A stretch of 64,000 nucleotides of DNA from RQOF01 sp964461135 (GTDB lineage: Bacteria; Calditrichota; Calditrichia; RBG-13-44-9), in assembly GCA_964461135.1 (NCBI GenBank), contig CAYWTB010000016.1:1-64000 (forward strand). Direction: 5' to 3'. Below the pieces are notes generated by a model. The model had not been told where the DNA came from. It ran no database searches and saw only the letters and a program-made list of their open reading frames with translations. A program made the translations under genes and the position numbers. Each line of letters begins with the position of its first letter. Position 1 is the first letter of the stretch. Shown in pieces: positions 61,204-64,000 of this stretch.

Positions 61204-63456
61204 TCATTTAGTAAACAACAGCTTCCAGGATTTTTTATACTTTTTTTGTGAATTAACAGCCTGCGCAGAGAAAGTGGCGATATAAACGCCGCTGGCCACC
61301 AGCCGGCCTTCTTCATTGATTCCATTCCAATCCACCCGGTAACCGCCGCTCTGAAATTGTCCGTCAACCAGTCTCCTTATAGGCTGTCCCAGCATATTAT
61401 ATATGACCAGGTCCACCCGGGAAGCAAGCGGTAACTGAAAATGAATGGTGGTGGACGGATTAAATGGATTAGGATAATTAGGTGACATGGAAAAATTTTC
61501 AGGTATTTGGACGGAATTGTCCGGATATATGGAGGATGCTTCAAAGAAGTAATTCAACACCCGGCTAAAAAACTCAACCCGTACCCCGGCATTAAAAACG
61601 GTCTCAAAGGGAAACGTGCAATACACCAGGAGCCCGGCGCTGGTTCCATTCCCGAAGATTCCTTCATAATAAATCGCGGCTGTCTGTCCCGAAGCATATT
61701 CCAGGCCGGCGATGGTACTTCCCCCCACCGGCAGGATAATATCTATGGAATCTGGCGTATAGGGTGATTGTCCAACTGCGGCGGAAAATCCGTCAAAAAT
61801 TGATCCGCCTTGTCCGGTGACATTATATAGCCCGGCCTGATGATCACTGAAATCTGCTTTCAGATAATCGGATAAAAAGAGCGAGTCATCCGGTGTGGCC
61901 CCTGGATTTGCATCCGGATCAAGATCCGTGGCGATATCCGAGCCGCTTACAAAGAGATTTCCGCCATTCTCCAGGTAACGTATCACCCATTGCTGTTCCG
62001 ACGCACTGAACGTTTCATCAGCAACGGATTCATCACCCAGAATCCAGAAAACCGCTTCATAATTGTTCAGATCGATCAAACTGTCCGTGATCGCTTCGTT
62101 GGGTACGGTATCAAAACTGTACTGATTATCCCGCAGTGCTCTTCCGTAAATAAATCCGAAAGTGTGATAGGGAACTGGCCAGGCGCCATCTGTACGGTCA
62201 AATCCATCTACAATCAGCACGCGGTGAGGAAAGGCAGAGCCGTTGCTTGTCCCGTATATATCCGAGGAAATACTCTCGTTGGTTACCGGCGCACTGTCCA
62301 CAGCCGTAAGCCTGAAATATGCATCGGTATTAATGACCTGCCTCAGCAAGGTGTCTGTGATCGAAGGTGTCAGAATATTTTCATCCTTGAATAACGTCCA
62401 TAGGCTGTTATCAAAACTGAAATAAAGCCGGTATCCCAGCAGGTCCTGATCGGTATTGGGATACCAGGCAAGGTGCATACCGGTATCTGTCCCCTTCAGG
62501 TAGCTGAAAACAGGCTGCTCCGGAGGGGTGGTATCAGAGGCTACTACTCTGACGCGTACATATGCCGTCTCCGCATTCTGGCGGGTATCTTCGGTAAAAA
62601 CCATCACCACATAATCATCTTCCGGGAGATTCCGGGTGTCCCAGTAATCATCTATACCAATACTGTTGGTAACCTGGTAAACGTGACTGGAGGTGCTGGA
62701 TAACGGTGTAAAATATACGTAACTGAGGTAAGTGTTATTGGGTTTGAAATCAAATTGATAGCGGATACCGCCGTTGAGCGGCTCATAAACCACAGTTCCG
62801 GAATCGCTGCTGAGAATGCGATACCCGATCTTATAGGTCCCGTTGTTAAGAACCGAGGTTGAAGATCCCGGCGGGCCATTATGTTCCTCTACTTTTACAA
62901 TAATGTCCACCAGTCCGCTCAGGTTCGGGCCTGGAAATTCATTGGCGGTATTATTCTGGTAAAATCTCACAAAAGTAATCTCCGGTGCCCAGGTATCCAC
63001 CAGTGCAGCAAAACTGTTATGATATACCATGCTGTTCACTTCGACACCGACATACCCATTGGTAAAATGTACATGTCCCTGGCCGGCTAAAATGTTTCCC
63101 AGAACAGTGACCGAGGCATAGACAGAATCACCTACGGACAGGGCTGGATTTGGTGTGATATGCACATAAGCTTTATCCTGCACGCGCACATAGGCATCGG
63201 TTCCGGTGGGATAAATCGTGCTGACAATGCCATCTCTTACCGGATACACCGCAGAATAATCCGGCTTGGGAATATCGGTACCATTATGAAAGTGACCGGG
63301 GGTGGTGGTACTGCGGTACTCACAAAACGTACCGGTAATCAGGTGATTCTGGTTGAAGGGTTTTACCGGCCAGGGAAACAGATCCTGGCTGTGGGCCTGA
63401 AGAACCGGGACCAAAAATAGCAGGAAAAATATTAAAAAATGTTTCTTTGATGTCAT
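61204..63456 (-). CDS. Secreted M23 (LytM) endopeptidase with accessory domain and T9SS signal
   Basis: The 750-residue protein has a signal peptide at 1-23. The M23 domain (about 28-145) keeps all zinc and catalytic positions: HNGTDI (H57, D61), AYVHITP (H99) and GHVHF (H128, H130). M23 enzymes cut peptide cross-links of peptidoglycan. Then come an insert with beta strands (about 145-310), an fn3-like domain (about 320-400), the accessory domain shared with the GH18 protein (about 410-655; VLIVDGFDRTDG, NGGNLFVSGSDIATDL) and a type A T9SS domain (NYPNPFNP near 669). The extreme C-terminus is unusual (KKSWKLLFTK instead of KMxLLK). It is the first gene of the operon; the repeated 5' element starts 42 bp upstream. 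Confidence 0.85.
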   Translation of the reverse strand: MTSKKHFLIFFLLFLVPVLQAHSQDLFPWPVKPFNQNHLITGTFCEYRSTTTPGHFHNGTDIPKPDYSAVYPVRDGIVSTIYPTGTDAYVRVQDKAYVHITPNPALSVGDSVYASVTVLGNILAGQGHVHFTNGYVGVEVNSMVYHNSFAALVDTWAPEITFVRFYQNNTANEFPGPNLSGLVDIIVKVEEHNGPPGSSTSVLNNGTYKIGYRILSSDSGTVVYEPLNGGIRYQFDFKPNNTYLSYVYFTPLSSTSSHVYQVTNSIGIDDYWDTRNLPEDDYVVMVFTEDTRQNAETAYVRVRVVASDTTPPEQPVFSYLKGTDTGMHLAWYPNTDQDLLGYRLYFSFDNSLWTLFKDENILTPSITDTLLRQVINTDAYFRLTAVDSAPVTNESISSDIYGTSNGSAFPHRVLIVDGFDRTDGAWPVPYHTFGFIYGRALRDNQYSFDTVPNEAITDSLIDLNNYEAVFWILGDESVADETFSASEQQWVIRYLENGGNLFVSGSDIATDLDPDANPGATPDDSLFLSDYLKADFSDHQAGLYNVTGQGGSIFDGFSAAVGQSPYTPDSIDIILPVGGSTIAGLEYASGQTAAIYYEGIFGNGTSAGLLVYCTFPFETVFNAGVRVEFFSRVLNYFFEASSIYPDNSVQIPENFSMSPNYPNPFNPSTTIHFQLPLASRVDLVIYNMLGQPIRRLVDGQFQSGGYRVDWNGINEEGRLVASGVYIATFSAQAVNSQKKYKKSWKLLFTK

Positions 63457-63498
63457 ATCGTGGGAACCTTTGAACTTTGATATTTTGTTATACTATTG

Positions 63499-63830
63499 TG
63501 TCCTTAGCTCAACTTAAAAAAATTATACTCAGAAATTTTGATATTTTTACTCCCTTTCATAGCGGGCTATTAGAAACCTGCTCCGGGCAAAGTAATAGTA
63601 GGATTTGTTTCATGTTCAACCACCCCCATAATCCCCTGTCTCACTATCGATGGCCAGAGGAAACAGGAGGAGTTCAGTAAGTTTAATAATTACAATAAAA
63701 TACATATTTTTTCAGCATACTCCTTAAATTAGTGACTGAAATCATGATAGTGCCTAAATAAGTCTCAAGACCATTAAATTTTAATACACAAGGCTGAGCT
63801 AAGAACATAATCATATTTTTTAATACAAGA
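63499..63830. repeat. Roughly 310-bp intergenic element with inverted ends, copy B
   Basis: It begins TGTCCTTAGCTCAACTT and ends AAGGCTGAGCTAAGAACA (to 63807); the ends are imperfect inverted repeats. The interior parallels copy A at 2568-2836, with an extra block of about 36 bases near 63635. Bases 63808-63830 match the left edge of the window. It fills most of the gap 63457-63873, upstream of the M23/GH18 operon. Confidence 0.6.
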
Positions 63831-63873
63831 ATTTCACCTGCCGTTTCCAGGCAGATCTATCTTCCACTGCTGC

Positions 63874-64000
63874 CTATTTCTCCCTAAATATCTCAAAAGA
63901 ATTCTCAAATCCTGCTCTGATTTCCAGGCCGTCGGTTGAAATTTGCAGGGAGGGCTGAATGAATGATTCACCCGGGACATTTATGTTCTGAAGTAATTCA
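63874..64000 (-). CDS. C-terminus of an unknown protein (partial)
   Basis: The minus strand stays open from the window edge to a TAG at 63874-63876, encoding 41 residues (ELLQNINVPGESFIQPSLQI, then STDGLEIRAGFENSFEIFRE and a final K). The amphipathic, gene-like composition and the lack of stops suggest a real C-terminus. There is no T9SS signature, and I do not recognise the family. Confidence 0.4.
   Translation of the reverse strand, partial: ELLQNINVPGESFIQPSLQISTDGLEIRAGFENSFEIFREK

Noticed and set aside
1..64000. tRNA, rRNA, riboswitch, integrase or prophage genes.
   Set aside because: None could be recognised on either strand by eye; absence of small RNAs cannot be proved without a covariance-model search.

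Overview
The window is bacterial chromosome from a member of the FCB group. Eleven intact proteins end in the 'NYPNPFNP ... KMxLL(K/R)' C-terminal domain recognised by the type IX secretion system (T9SS, type A signal). Three UPF0164/PorV-like outer-membrane barrels and three very large TonB-receptor-like proteins with an N-terminal carboxypeptidase-regulatory domain accompany them. This combination is typical of Calditrichota, KSB1, Marinimicrobia and Ignavibacteria. I favour a Calditrichota/KSB1-like organism, but no rRNA or marker gene is present to settle it. No tRNA, rRNA, CRISPR array or intact transposase was seen.

Layout. (1) 66-9701, minus strand: a secreted phosphodiester glycosidase, then a three-gene operon (GHL10-type glycosidase, TolB-like propeller, N-acetylmuramoyl-L-alanine amidase). 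The three enzymes carry similar beta-sandwich modules and T9SS signals. (2) 9839-10355: a MITE-like element with 31-bp terminal inverted repeats. (3) 10493-26893, minus strand: a probable nine-gene operon ending in a hairpin terminator. It is built from a tandemly duplicated module of TonB-type receptor, exported 'VPNPY' protein and PorV-like barrel, plus two lipoproteins and a secreted propeller. (4) 27527-36382: a muropeptide-recovery island. A NagZ-AmiE fusion lipoprotein lies on the minus strand, divergent from NagX-like acetyltransferase, NamZ-like exo-muramidase, aldo/keto reductase, a pRiA4b ORF-3-like gene and a YkfC/DPP-VI-like NlpC/P60 peptidase. (5) 36483-46626, minus strand: a third receptor/VPNPY/PorV module followed by a calcium-loop repeat cargo. 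(6) 48104-56058, plus strand: two secreted propellers, an M28 peptidase, a VanX-like D-Ala-D-Ala dipeptidase and a seven-repeat propeller. (7) 56987-63456, minus strand: a lipoprotein serine hydrolase, then a two-gene operon of LytM (M23) endopeptidase and GH18 protein that share an accessory domain. The C-terminus of one more gene enters from the right edge.

How it fits together (inference). Many genes act on peptidoglycan or amino sugars: amidase, LytM, GH18, GHL10, NagZ, AmiE, NamZ, NagX, NlpC/P60 and VanX. Several of these proteins carry T9SS or lipoprotein signals, so the cell may dismantle foreign or dead-cell walls outside and finish the fragments in the envelope and cytoplasm. The triplicated receptor/VPNPY/PorV module looks like a dedicated outer-membrane machine whose function is not described in what I can recognise, and it is the best candidate here for a new system.

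Non-coding sequence is also informative. A roughly 270-310 bp element recurs 5' of two secreted-enzyme genes. Long hairpin repeats and purine-rich degenerate tracts occupy intergenic gaps. Two consensus-strength ribosome-binding sites stand in front of no obvious gene, each just ahead of a secreted-cargo gene that follows a PorV-like module.
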